Below are positions 1-7,951 of a stretch of 22,479 bases of DNA, piece by piece (the stretch's first letter is position 1; each line of letters starts with the position of its first letter). The position numbers were made by a program, and so were the translations under genes. Location of the stretch: positions 1-22,479 of the forward strand of contig JALOAD010000053.1 in the NCBI GenBank assembly GCA_023228995.1. The letters are read 5' to 3'. This stretch comes from JALOAD01 sp023228995 [NCBI: Candidatus Muiribacterium halophilum] (GTDB lineage: Bacteria > Muiribacteriota > Muiribacteriia > Muiribacteriales). The notes below the pieces were generated by a model, which did no database searches, was not told the origin of the DNA, and saw only the letters and a program-made list of their open reading frames with translations.

Positions 1-1
1 C

Positions 2-97
2 AATGAAATAGCAAAAAGCATTCTTCCACTCACTCTCATTTATGATACAATTTTACATGCTTGTTTGAGACTCAAAAAAGTGGAAGGCTGGGAGTGA
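2..97 (+). CDS. 3' end of an unidentified gene (partial)
   Basis: An open frame runs in from the left window edge and stops at the TGA at 95-97. It gives 31 C-terminal residues ending LRLKKVEGWE. I do not recognise the family. The residues are a mix of hydrophobic (SILPLTLIYDTIL) and basic, compatible with a real helical C terminus, but the stretch is too short to prove coding. The next ORF (116-340) lies in the same frame just beyond the TGA, so the two may be one gene broken by a stop or simply two neighbours. Confidence 0.35.
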   Translation, partial: NEIAKSILPLTLIYDTILHACLRLKKVEGWE

Positions 98-115
98 AAC
101 GGGTGGAAGAATAAA

Positions 116-340
116 GTGAAATATCCAGTAGGCTACAGTAAGATTAGAGTGTTTGATAAAAATATTGTTTTTTCAACAAATGATTATTATACATCACTTG
201 ATGATGGGATGATTTTTACAGATGTGGATAGAAATATCAATAGTAAAATACTTCAAAACTTAACATATAACGAATTTGATAAATCAACTATTATCGGTAT
301 TCTTGAAAATGCAAAAGGTCAAAAACTACAATTAAGATAG
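116..340 (+). CDS. hypothetical 74-aa protein
   Basis: The start is a GTG at 116, preceded by GGAAG about seven bases upstream; no other in-frame start exists after the TGA at 95. The product is 74 residues, soluble-looking, without signal peptide, membrane segment or Cys pair. It contains an Asp/Tyr/Asn-rich centre (DYYTSLDDGMIF). I do not recognise a family. It shares its reading frame with the partial gene to its left, so it could be the C-terminal part of a longer protein interrupted by TGA. Two hairpins follow at 373-440 and could end its transcript. Confidence 0.5.
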   Translation: MKYPVGYSKIRVFDKNIVFSTNDYYTSLDDGMIFTDVDRNINSKILQNLTYNEFDKSTIIGILENAKGQKLQLR

Positions 341-372
341 AAGAAATTTATGTTTTTTATGATGTTCAAACA

Positions 373-397
373 TTGTAAAAAATAGTGTTTTTTACAA
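373..397. terminator. 10-bp perfect hairpin, possible terminator
   Basis: TTGTAAAAAA pairs perfectly with TTTTTTACAA around the loop TAGTG. The A-run and T-run in the arms allow weak bidirectional termination. It lies 33 bases after the stop of the 74-aa ORF. The stem is mostly A-T, so the function is uncertain. Confidence 0.35.
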
Positions 398-414
398 CTC
401 AAAGATTTTTAATA

Positions 415-440
415 GGAAGTTCCTTTTTTAAGGGACTTCC
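415..440. terminator. 11-bp hairpin, possible terminator
   Basis: GGAAGTTCCTT pairs with AAGGGACTTCC (one T-G wobble) around a TTTT loop. It is the most stable hairpin in the left intergenic region and lies 17 bases after the hairpin at 373-397. No T-run follows on the plus strand; on the minus strand only a weak A/T-rich tail follows. It may instead be an RNA-stabilising or protein-binding structure. Confidence 0.35.
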
Positions 441-573
441 AAACACTTTCCCCCACAAAATAGAAACTAGAAAAAACAATCACTCTTACAAATTTTTTTC
501 ATAAGAAATATTGAACAATTTTTCATGCTATATTTTCGTATATCAATTTACAAAACTGATTAGGTGGAGCTCA

Positions 574-593
574 GATACATTTACGAATGTATC
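574..593. repeat. palindrome upstream of the left recombinase
   Basis: An 8-bp perfect inverted repeat, GATACATT / AATGTATC, has a four-base TACG spacer. It lies about 220 bases before the recombinase start. It could bind a regulator or the recombinase, or form an RNA hairpin. Nothing else in the window matches it. Confidence 0.4.
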
Positions 594-810
594 ACACCAT
601 CTCAAACAAAAGAGCGTCAAAAGATTTTGATTTCCTTTGATTTAGAAATTTTTTGCACTACCAACAATCAAAGAAGAGTGGCAAGCTTTGACCTGCTAGT
701 ACAAGTTTTAAAATATATTATAAGTTTTTACCTCTAACTGGTATTGTATGAGATGTTAGCGATTTAGATGCAAAAATCGAAAAATAAATGCAGATTGACT
801 AAACAAATTT

Positions 811-1785
811 TTGCCTATGATAGAGGCTGAAACTATCAAAACTAAAATACTAAAGGACAATTTTTTGAGAGGAAGTGTTTACTACCAAAGTTCACAATTA
901 GCAAAACAAATCTTTGAAGCTGGAGCTAAAAAAGAAGATAGAATCAATCCAAACCATGAACACTATCAAAAGGTTGCAAGTTATAAAACAATGGAGAGTT
1001 ACCGCTCAATTTGGAACAATTTTTTTAACTATCTTAAAGAGCATTGGGGTATAAAAGATTTTGAGAAAATAGAAGCACAACATATACAAGCCTATATGGA
1101 TTATAAAATAGAATACTATCCTTCAAAACAATATCTTGAAAAAATAAGTGCATCTTTAGGTAAGCTGGAACTTGCCCTCAAGCTATTTGCAAAAAATATT
1201 CATAATGAGATTAGAGAGTATGATTTTTCCATCCGTCAAACTCTTTTAGATGAAGCAAGAGATTTAAAATATGTAGCCAATAACTATCATAATCGTGCAT
1301 ATAATAATCCTGAACTTTTAATCTCAAATCTTAAAAATCCACTTCATAAATTAACAGCAACTATTCAATATGAAGGAGGTGCACGAATTGAGGGTGTGGC
1401 ACTAATAAAGCCTGAGCAATTATTTGGAAGTAAACTAGATATTATCACAAATACACAAAAAGGGATTATCTTTACTAAAGAAAAAGGTGGCAAAGAGGGA
1501 GAGGTTTTGGTATCAGTTGATACTTACAAGAAAATAAAAAATTATCTATCTATATATCCGAAATTTAAAATCAACCGCCAAGCTTATTATGAAGATATCA
1601 AACAATCAGCTCTATTATCCAATGAAATACCAGAAGCAAGTCATGGTCTTAGATGGAATTTTGCAAAAAGAAGAATGTTTGAATATGCCAAAGCTGGCTA
1701 CTCTTATGCCCAATCACTTCAAGAAGTAAGCTATGAAATGAAGCATAATCGTGCAAGTATTACTGAGCATTATTTAGGTGGCTAA
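811..1785 (+). CDS. tyrosine recombinase / integrase (left)
   Basis: A complete site-specific tyrosine recombinase of 324 residues from the TTG at 811; an ATG two codons later (817) is an equally likely start, as neither has a good ribosome site. Residues about 55-140 form the core-binding SAM-like domain. The catalytic residues appear in order: Arg192 (GGARIEGVAL), Lys225 or Lys228 (EKGGK), His278-x-x-Arg281 (HGLR), His312 and Tyr321 near the end (TEHYLGG). Nothing is missing, so it may be active. It differs clearly in sequence and length from the 444-aa recombinase at the other end of the cassette, so the two are not duplicates. It points toward the cargo and is followed by a 65-aa gene and the 52-bp repeat. 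Its own target site is not identified; the inverted 52-bp repeats are one candidate. Confidence 0.9.
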   Translation: MPMIEAETIKTKILKDNFLRGSVYYQSSQLAKQIFEAGAKKEDRINPNHEHYQKVASYKTMESYRSIWNNFFNYLKEHWGIKDFEKIEAQHIQAYMDYKIEYYPSKQYLEKISASLGKLELALKLFAKNIHNEIREYDFSIRQTLLDEARDLKYVANNYHNRAYNNPELLISNLKNPLHKLTATIQYEGGARIEGVALIKPEQLFGSKLDIITNTQKGIIFTKEKGGKEGEVLVSVDTYKKIKNYLSIYPKFKINRQAYYEDIKQSALLSNEIPEASHGLRWNFAKRRMFEYAKAGYSYAQSLQEVSYEMKHNRASITEHYLGG

Positions 1786-1788
1786 ACC

Positions 1789-1816
1789 TTGACAAAAAGC
1801 CATATTTTTGTAAAAT
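1789..1816 (+). promoter_or_regulatory. sigma70-type promoter for the 65-aa gene
   Basis: TTGACA (1789-1794) is a perfect -35 box and TAAAAT (1811-1816) a good -10 box, 16 bases apart. The -35 begins four bases after the recombinase stop codon. The promoter fits the downstream ATG at 1840 and argues against translation starting at the TTG inside the -35 box. Confidence 0.6.
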
Positions 1817-1839
1817 ATATTCAAAAAAAGGAAACAAAA

Positions 1840-2037
1840 ATGCTTATAATCAAAGAATATTTAACAGCTGTAAAACTAGATGAAGACAACAAAATCCTAT
1901 TTGCCTATGATATCAAAGATAAAATCATAGATGAACAAAGTGAGGGAATTTTAAGTGAAGTAAATGAAGTAATGTATCAAACAATAGCATCACACTTTCA
2001 TATCAAGCCAGAGGATTTTGGAGTGCAAATTGGTTGA
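1840..2037 (+). CDS. hypothetical 65-aa protein
   Basis: A small acidic protein of 65 residues. The start chosen is the ATG at 1840, preceded by AAAGG at a suitable distance and by a near-consensus promoter at 1789-1816. A TTG at 1789 would extend it by 17 residues but coincides with the -35 box. No membrane segment, signal peptide or Cys pair is visible, and no family is recognised. It sits between the left recombinase and the 52-bp repeat, which makes a recombination directionality factor or small regulator conceivable, but no DNA-binding motif is evident. Its stop codon overlaps the -35 box of the next promoter. Confidence 0.6.
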   Translation: MLIIKEYLTAVKLDEDNKILFAYDIKDKIIDEQSEGILSEVNEVMYQTIASHFHIKPEDFGVQIG

Positions 2038-2062
2038 AATTTGAGCTAAATTTTGGTAGAAT
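2034..2062 (+). promoter_or_regulatory. near-consensus promoter reading into the 52-bp repeat
   Basis: TTGAAA (2034-2039) and TAGAAT (2057-2062) are separated by exactly 17 bases, each matching consensus at 5 of 6 positions. The expected transcription start, about seven bases on (near 2069-2070), falls within the first few bases of the 52-bp repeat. No ORF follows on this strand, so the promoter most simply drives a small non-coding RNA. Confidence 0.55.
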
Positions 2063-2065
2063 TCA

Positions 2066-2117
2066 CTTTGAATATCAAGCCCTAAGATGGGAGTGACTCT
2101 GCTAGTTCTTGAGGGCT
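2066..2117 (+). repeat. 52-bp structured element, left copy
   Basis: This segment recurs in inverted orientation at 19992-20043 with 49 of 52 bases identical. Internally it folds: AGCCCT pairs with AGGGCT, AAGA with TCTT, and GAG with CTC around a TGA triloop. The three differences between copies (2088, 2089 and 2095 region) lie in the short linker and the triloop, leaving the stems intact. A strong promoter ends just before it. It may be a small RNA, a recombination site or the end of the mobile cassette. I do not recognise it as a known RNA family. Confidence 0.75.
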
Positions 2118-2198
2118 AACTACAAAATTACATTTTATTTCTATTATTAAACCACTTCTTTTTTTCATTTAAGCTATCTTTAAATTGTCTAAAAAACC

Positions 2199-2223
2199 GT
2201 CTAAAATTGTCTAGACTTTTTTT
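2199..2223 (+). terminator. weak hairpin with T-run
   Basis: GTCTA (2199-2203) pairs with TAGAC (2212-2216), followed directly by seven T residues (2217-2223). The stem is only 5 bp, so this is tentative. It could end plus-strand transcripts from the promoter at 2034-2062. It overlaps the stop codon of the convergent minus-strand gene. Confidence 0.3.
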
Positions 2224-3866
2224 GTTTTAGACAATATCCAGTCATACCCTATTGGCTCTATAAAGCCCATTATTCTAAGCTTTTGCAGTAGATTTTTGAT
2301 TTTATTTTTCTTTTGTTTATTGTCTAAACTATCTGGTAATTTGTCTAAAAGTAGTTTTTCAAAATCTACTTTTTTGGCTTTATTAAATTTTTCTAAGTAT
2401 TTGATAATCATATCTTGATAATACTCATCATCAAATCCTTTCATCTTCATATACTCATCCTCTTGATTTGTATATTTCGCCACATTTGATGATATATGTA
2501 AATTTGGTCGTTTCCCTTCAATGAGATTTTTTGCTTTTAAAACTTTGACTTCATCGGCACTAAGACTATGACCTTTTTGCACTTTATCAAGTAAAATAAT
2601 CTCTTCTAAAGAAAGATCAGGAACACTTGCAAGCTTTAAAGCATAGTTCATGTCAAGCACTTTTCCCTCTATGGTTACTTTTACAGAGTCATTTGAAAGC
2701 TCATACTCTGGGAGTGGAAAATACTTTTTACTTTGAATTGTAAACATCTTCACAATCCCACTACCTATGGTATCGATAAGATTTAGATTTATCATGGCTT
2801 GAGCTAAAAATTTGTTTCTATATTTTATTTCAGGTGCATCTGTTTTAAGTACATTTTCTATAGTTTGTGGGATAAATGCTCCTTTGTTTGCAAAGACTAG
2901 TTTTCTATCTTCAAACTCCACTACATTAATTTTTCCACCCATTGTATAGTCTTGATGAGCTATACAGTTATTGAGTGCTTCTCTTATGATAAATGGATGG
3001 TAGCTCTCTACTTCTTGTGGAAATAAAGAATTTCCATCCATATATCTGTATTTTAGATTTCTGATTTTGTTATAAACTGTTTCAAGACTTAAAATAAATG
3101 GGCAAGTGAAGTGCTCATAATCTTTTGCGATATTGTCTTTGTCTTTGAGTATCCAACTAATCTGTGCAACAGCAGGAGATAGCAAATATTCTGATTCACT
3201 TTTACCTAGAAGCAGTATTGCTGTGTTTGTGATTTTACCTTTGATAGTTATCTTTGCTTTATTTAAAAAAGTGTTATCATCCCAAGCTTTTATCTCATCG
3301 GCAAGTTTTGGATTTTTTATCGCATAAAGTTCTCGTGCTTTTTGTATAGCTTCATTTGATAGATCCTCAATTGTTGCATCTTCACATATTTGGATACTCC
3401 AATCAAAATCACTATTTTGGCTTCTGATTCTCTCTAACTCTTCAAGATTAAGAGGTTGAAGCTCTGAACTATCTCTTCCATAATAATGTCCCTTCCAAGC
3501 TATAGGAAGTCCAAGAGGAGCTGATGGTATTTGAAATAAAACGACTCTTTTGCCATCTAGCTTTGTTTCATATATTTCTTTAAATGTGATTCTATTTGTA
3601 GTATGGTTAGCAACTTCTGCTTTTAGATTATGAAGTGCTTTTGTATCAGTCCTAAAGTTCGTACCCACTACACTTTTATCATCTTTGATACCAAATACAA
3701 GCCAAGCTTCGCTTTTACCTATAAGATTTGCTTCATTTGAAAGTGCACTAAAATACTTACCAATCTTGTCAAAGTCGTACTGATTTTTAGCTTCTTTGTA
3801 CTCTAAAATCTCATTTTCATAATTTGTACTTAAAAATTGTTGGAGTTTTTTATCAATATCTATCAT
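2211..3866 (-). CDS. AlbA_2 / HATPase / winged-helix protein (COG2865-type)
   Basis: A 551-residue soluble protein. Residues about 15-130 are an AlbA_2 (Schlafen-type) domain, with the E-x-LEYKEA start, the SALSNEANL helix and the AWLVFGIKDD strand. Residues about 280-380 match the GHKL-like ATPase part of COG2865 proteins, with REALNNCIAHQDY (295-307) and IGSGI (367-371). The C terminus is a Lys-rich winged-helix region. The family was long labelled RecG-like helicase or transcriptional regulator; nucleic-acid binding or cleavage by the AlbA_2 domain is plausible. Start: ATG at 3866 with AAGGA eight bases upstream. It lies 17 bases after the NACHT-type gene, so the two are probably co-transcribed and may work together. 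Similar proteins are common next to Campylobacterota type I loci (the rlo/mlo-type accessory genes). Its specific role here is inferred. Confidence 0.85.
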   Translation of the reverse strand: MIDIDKKLQQFLSTNYENEILEYKEAKNQYDFDKIGKYFSALSNEANLIGKSEAWLVFGIKDDKSVVGTNFRTDTKALHNLKAEVANHTTNRITFKEIYETKLDGKRVVLFQIPSAPLGLPIAWKGHYYGRDSSELQPLNLEELERIRSQNSDFDWSIQICEDATIEDLSNEAIQKARELYAIKNPKLADEIKAWDDNTFLNKAKITIKGKITNTAILLLGKSESEYLLSPAVAQISWILKDKDNIAKDYEHFTCPFILSLETVYNKIRNLKYRYMDGNSLFPQEVESYHPFIIREALNNCIAHQDYTMGGKINVVEFEDRKLVFANKGAFIPQTIENVLKTDAPEIKYRNKFLAQAMINLNLIDTIGSGIVKMFTIQSKKYFPLPEYELSNDSVKVTIEGKVLDMNYALKLASVPDLSLEEIILLDKVQKGHSLSADEVKVLKAKNLIEGKRPNLHISSNVAKYTNQEDEYMKMKGFDDEYYQDMIIKYLEKFNKAKKVDFEKLLLDKLPDSLDNKQKKNKIKNLLQKLRIMGFIEPIGYDWILSKTKKV

Positions 3867-3883
3867 AATTATATTCCTTGATA

Positions 3884-6800
3884 TTAAAAAATTTCATTAC
3901 AAATTTGATTCATTAAATCTAAATTGTAATCAAGTAAATTTTTTGAATTAATAGCTTGGCTTTTACATTCTTTGTTTTTATCTGCAAGGGAAATGTTTTT
4001 TTCATTAATCCTTTTTGCTTCATGCAAAATATAAATCTTTGTATTAATATTTTTTTGTTCTTCTTTATTTTTTCCCTGAATATTTGTAGTAGTCGAATTA
4101 ATTAGACTGTTAATTGTATTGGTTATCCGAACATCATTATAAGTTGATTGATTTTTAGAATTATCAATATTTATTGTTATATTACCTTGATTATTTTGTA
4201 TAATTTGACTTTGGTTACTACTATTTATATTAGCATTATTGGAAGATGCACTTGCTGATGGCATAAAATATAGTGCTAAACCAATTATTGAAGCCAAAGA
4301 ACCTACTACACCTATTTTTTCAAACATCGTTAATTCTCCCCATTTGTTTTTAATTTTTTCAAAATTTGACTTACTCATCACATAATCCTTATCAAATATT
4401 TTTTTATAGTAGTTATTTGGATGGCTTCTATTTTTATTTTGATTATTAAAGGCTTCTTGTAAATAATACTTTGCCAAATCAGATAATCTTTTGCATCTAT
4501 TGTTGGATAATTGTTTGAGTAAGTTAATATAATTACTATCTGAACCAATACTTTTCCAAATATAATTGATATATTCATTCATGCCATCATATATTCCTGG
4601 GGAATAAACACCTGTGGGTCTTTGATACTCATTGAAAAACAGATAGTAGTCATTTATAATTACATTAATATATTCATCTTCAAGAAAATCAATACCTTTA
4701 TTTTTTTTCAAAGCACTAATTAAATCTTTAAAGAGTTTAATTTTGTATTGATTAATATTTTGTTTATCATATAAATTTTTATTATCTTCATCTTTTATTT
4801 TGAAATTAAAAAGGTTTTTTAGTTTGTAAAATTTTATTTTTGTTGGTATTTCTTTGTATTCTAAAAAATAACTATATAAAGCTCTTTTTGGGTCAATTTT
4901 TAATAAATATTCCAAATATAAATATACTCTATCGCTATCAATAATTCTAAGCTTATCTATAAAATCATAAGATTTTTCGTCTAGTGAAATTATTTTTAAT
5001 ATCTCTTCTATTTTGTAATCATCTTTAATTATTTTAAAAATATTTTTATCTAAATTTAATAAGCTTTGAATGAAACGCGATAAATTTTCTTTATTGAATT
5101 TTTCAATTTTTTCAATAACTTCTCTAAATTCATATAAATAAATTAAGTCTTTATGTTCACTTTGTTCGAGTGATAATTTAACTAACTCTTGGATTAGTAA
5201 AATAAAATTATCAAAATATTCATTAGCTAATAAAATAAAATATTTTTCTTTTATTTTATTAAATCTAAAAGTATGAAAAAATATTTTTTCAAAAATTAAA
5301 TTAAATTGGTCTAAACTAAATAATTCTGTAGATTCATTTTTTGCTAAAAAATAAACATAAAGAGCTGTAGGTAAAACATTGTACTGAGTCGCATTTACAT
5401 CTTCTTTAATCTTTTTATACGACACATCATTGACTAAATCGTTTTTTATAAAATCCAATAATCTTTTATGTTGTTTAGGTGTTAAAATTTCAAATAACTT
5501 ATCACTATTTTCATCTCTAAAAATTTCTTCACAAATAAAGACATTATAAAAATCTTGTTTTGTAGCTAATGCCTCTAAACTATCTTCACATATTTTTTTA
5601 TGATTTTCTTTTTGTTTGACTTCTTGCTGATAATCTATAGAGGTTGCTAATTTGTCACTAAATTCTTTATCCCATTTTTCTTGCTGTTTTTTTTGCTTTT
5701 CCCATAAATTATTCATATAAGAATTAAATGTACTATTTTCCATTAAAAATTCATCCACACTTTGGATAAGTCTAAAATTTATATAGTATTCAACATATTT
5801 TTCAATAGGATATTTTAAAGCAGCTTTTTTTATATCTTCAAGTTTTATATTTAACAATCTAATTAAGCTACTTATATGATGAATATTATTTAAATCATGA
5901 CTAAAATATACTTTCCAAAAATTATCAGCGATTCTTTCAAAATCAAATGGCATTTTTTTTATATCTGTGTTTGTAATAGAACAAAAATTTGTCTTTAAGA
6001 ATTCAAAAAGTTGCTCAAAAGCTTCTTTTGAATTATTATGAAGTAATACTGCATATGCACACCAACAAACTATATGATAGTTATTTCTATCGTTTTTTAA
6101 CTTTATGTGCTCAAGCCAAATTAGTGTATCTTGAGCGTTAAGATAAGGAACAATATATTCCAATTGTCTAGAAGGAATAGCATCTAGTAATTCTAATAAT
6201 TGATTAAATGCAAATCCTGTAATTGTTTGTTGTACTTTTTTTTCTTCACCATATCTATTTAGATATTTGATGCCATACAAAGATTCAAAAAGTTTAGTTT
6301 CCAAATCTAGCATAGATATTTTTTGTTTATTTGAATTTAATAACTTTTTAGCTTTTAAAAATTCTAAAAGTCTTTTGTTAAAATCAAAATTATCTATGAA
6401 GTTATCTTCAATTAGTTCTCTAAGATTTTTATTTCCAGCAAATTTACTATGAGATATTTCATCATATTCTTCATTTGGAGATAAATTGCCATTAGAATAA
6501 TTTTCAAGATATGTAAATATCAAATCTTCCATATCTTTTGAATAATTATATTCTAGCAGTGCAATCAAATAGGCAAATACCAACTTGTCAATATCTGACG
6601 ATTTTATAAAGTTTTGTATTAAAGTTGATAGTTTTAATTTGTCAAATCTTACTAAAGTAGTATCTTCAAAATCATGCCATCTACCCCAAGCCATAGATTT
6701 CTCATTTTTAAGTTTATATAGCATTGAAGTTAAAAGTGTTTGCTGCTGTTCCTTAGTTAAACCAGGATGTCTTTTAAAAATAAATGGGTCAAACTCTACA

Positions 6801-7849
6801 AATTTATTAAATAAATCATTATTTAGATTTGTTAGGTAAATAATAACTTCCTCAAACTCTTCATAAAATCTTAATTCATGTGAAAAAAGTCCTTTAATAG
6901 TTTGCAAATCGAGTTTTTTTTCATTGATAAAATGAGCCATTAAAAATTCTTGAACAGATTTATGAAAAAAACTAAAAGAATCTCCATCCTTTTTAAACAA
7001 TGAAGTATTCAAAATAGTTTCTAATTCTTCTTGTTTTATAGGTTTATTGTCAATTTGATATAACTCATCAACCAATTTATTAGGATTTTTAAAAGACATA
7101 GACGGCTTTCTACTTAATAGCATGTAGGTGGCTAAAGATGAAGATATATTAATCAACCTTATTAAAGTTTCAGAACTAAGTGCTTCCCTATCATCTCCTT
7201 TTACAGAAAGATGATCCTTAATCAAATCAAAATAAATATCTATGAAATTTAATTCTTTAGTTTTATACTCTTTATAATTATCAATAATATTAAATATTAC
7301 GAGTATATTTTTTAATAAAAAATCTAAATAGTTTTTAGAAATAAATTCCCAAAACTCATCAGTGTCTATTTTAGCTTGAATTAGAAGTTGATTTATTTCA
7401 TCTTTTGTTAAGTCTTGAATTTGGTACACTGTAAGTGTTTTATCCAATTCTTCTAACTCACTTTTAAAATAATCGTTCCACTCAAGTTGCCTACAAGTAA
7501 GCACAAATTTAATATTTTGATTTTGATTTCTGCAGCTTTTAATAAATTCAGTTAATTGTTTTTGTAATTTTTTGTGATTTTTATAGTCTACTAAAGCTTC
7601 ATCTATAGAATCAAGTAAAATGTATTTTTTATTCTGTATCAACTCTAAATTTTTTTCTGACTCGATATTTATCAAATTTACAAAATAAACATCTTCATTG
7701 TTCTCTTTTTTAAATTGCCTTAATTGGTACGTTTTACCAGAAGCTGGTTCACCAAGTATTACAGATATATTATGATTTAATAAAGCATTGAAAGGTATAG
7801 TTTCATTTGTTTTTAAATCTAGAAAATTTCTACCTATAAAATTTTGCAT
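3884..7849 (-). CDS. giant NACHT/STAND-type NTPase with C-terminal membrane segment
   Basis: A 1321-residue protein. The NTPase sits at the extreme N terminus: Walker A GEPASGKT (33-40), Walker B ILLDSIDE (77-84, with Asp80, Asp83 and Glu84) and an Arg motif LTCR (117-120). The helical segment FFHKSVQEFLMAHF near residue 300 is typical of the winged-helix end of NACHT modules. A long, mostly helical region of over 800 residues follows, probably sensor repeats. Residues about 1178-1196 form one hydrophobic membrane segment (IGVVGSLASIIGLALYF). After it comes an Asn/Gln/Ser-rich stretch with QGNITIN and a hydrophilic tail with two Cys. Bacterial NACHT proteins are anti-phage sensors; here no N-terminal effector exists, so the membrane segment and tail may be the effector (inference). 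Start: ATG at 7849 with only a weak ribosome site. The gene lies 102 bases after the ATPase gene and upstream of the AlbA_2 gene. Confidence 0.85.
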   Translation of the reverse strand: MQNFIGRNFLDLKTNETIPFNALLNHNISVILGEPASGKTYQLRQFKKENNEDVYFVNLINIESEKNLELIQNKKYILLDSIDEALVDYKNHKKLQKQLTEFIKSCRNQNQNIKFVLTCRQLEWNDYFKSELEELDKTLTVYQIQDLTKDEINQLLIQAKIDTDEFWEFISKNYLDFLLKNILVIFNIIDNYKEYKTKELNFIDIYFDLIKDHLSVKGDDREALSSETLIRLINISSSLATYMLLSRKPSMSFKNPNKLVDELYQIDNKPIKQEELETILNTSLFKKDGDSFSFFHKSVQEFLMAHFINEKKLDLQTIKGLFSHELRFYEEFEEVIIYLTNLNNDLFNKFVEFDPFIFKRHPGLTKEQQQTLLTSMLYKLKNEKSMAWGRWHDFEDTTLVRFDKLKLSTLIQNFIKSSDIDKLVFAYLIALLEYNYSKDMEDLIFTYLENYSNGNLSPNEEYDEISHSKFAGNKNLRELIEDNFIDNFDFNKRLLEFLKAKKLLNSNKQKISMLDLETKLFESLYGIKYLNRYGEEKKVQQTITGFAFNQLLELLDAIPSRQLEYIVPYLNAQDTLIWLEHIKLKNDRNNYHIVCWCAYAVLLHNNSKEAFEQLFEFLKTNFCSITNTDIKKMPFDFERIADNFWKVYFSHDLNNIHHISSLIRLLNIKLEDIKKAALKYPIEKYVEYYINFRLIQSVDEFLMENSTFNSYMNNLWEKQKKQQEKWDKEFSDKLATSIDYQQEVKQKENHKKICEDSLEALATKQDFYNVFICEEIFRDENSDKLFEILTPKQHKRLLDFIKNDLVNDVSYKKIKEDVNATQYNVLPTALYVYFLAKNESTELFSLDQFNLIFEKIFFHTFRFNKIKEKYFILLANEYFDNFILLIQELVKLSLEQSEHKDLIYLYEFREVIEKIEKFNKENLSRFIQSLLNLDKNIFKIIKDDYKIEEILKIISLDEKSYDFIDKLRIIDSDRVYLYLEYLLKIDPKRALYSYFLEYKEIPTKIKFYKLKNLFNFKIKDEDNKNLYDKQNINQYKIKLFKDLISALKKNKGIDFLEDEYINVIINDYYLFFNEYQRPTGVYSPGIYDGMNEYINYIWKSIGSDSNYINLLKQLSNNRCKRLSDLAKYYLQEAFNNQNKNRSHPNNYYKKIFDKDYVMSKSNFEKIKNKWGELTMFEKIGVVGSLASIIGLALYFMPSASASSNNANINSSNQSQIIQNNQGNITINIDNSKNQSTYNDVRITNTINSLINSTTTNIQGKNKEEQKNINTKIYILHEAKRINEKNISLADKNKECKSQAINSKNLLDYNLDLMNQICNEIF

Positions 7850-7951
7850 TTCAAATACCCATCATTAAAAATTTAGTTTTCTCAAATTTGCACTCATTTT
7901 TTGTTTCTCTTTTGTTACAAACTTGTTTATGTTTTTCATTAGGGTTCATCA

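Larger units (their letters stand above)
341..810. other. non-coding stretch before the left recombinase
   Basis: No frame on either strand gives a convincing gene across these 470 bases. The stretch holds two adjacent hairpins (373-397 and 415-440) and a palindrome at 574-593 (GATACATT-TACG-AATGTATC). Bases 563-566 (GGTG) and the CACC following the palindrome could extend its pairing around a bulge. Further right, CGATTT and AAATCG arms near 760-780 form a weaker inverted repeat. The region probably carries the 3' end of the left transcript and the control or binding sites of the recombinase gene. No clear promoter or ribosome site for that gene was found. Confidence 0.5.

Noticed and set aside
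1789-1839. N-terminal extension of the 65-aa gene from a TTG
   Set aside because: The TTG is the first half of a perfect -35 box and lacks a ribosome site; the ATG at 1840 has both promoter and ribosome site.
2066-2120. Integron attC site
   Set aside because: The imperfect palindrome ending in GGGCTAAC recalls attC, but the core triplets do not fit GTTRRRY/RYYYAAC and the neighbouring recombinase lacks a visible IntI-type insertion.
2082-2168. 28-codon minus-strand ORF running into the left 52-bp repeat (ending QELAESLPS)
   Set aside because: No ribosome site, and the right repeat copy lacks an equivalent upstream frame, so the repeat is unlikely to be conserved as coding sequence.
4378-4578. 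66-aa minus-strand ORF inside the NACHT-type gene
   Set aside because: It lies in another frame of a long, motif-bearing gene and has no features of its own.
7865-7939. 24-codon Lys-rich ORF on the minus strand in the gap before the NACHT-type gene
   Set aside because: It ends 15 bases before the next start and could be a leader peptide, but it has no ribosome site and no recognisable content.
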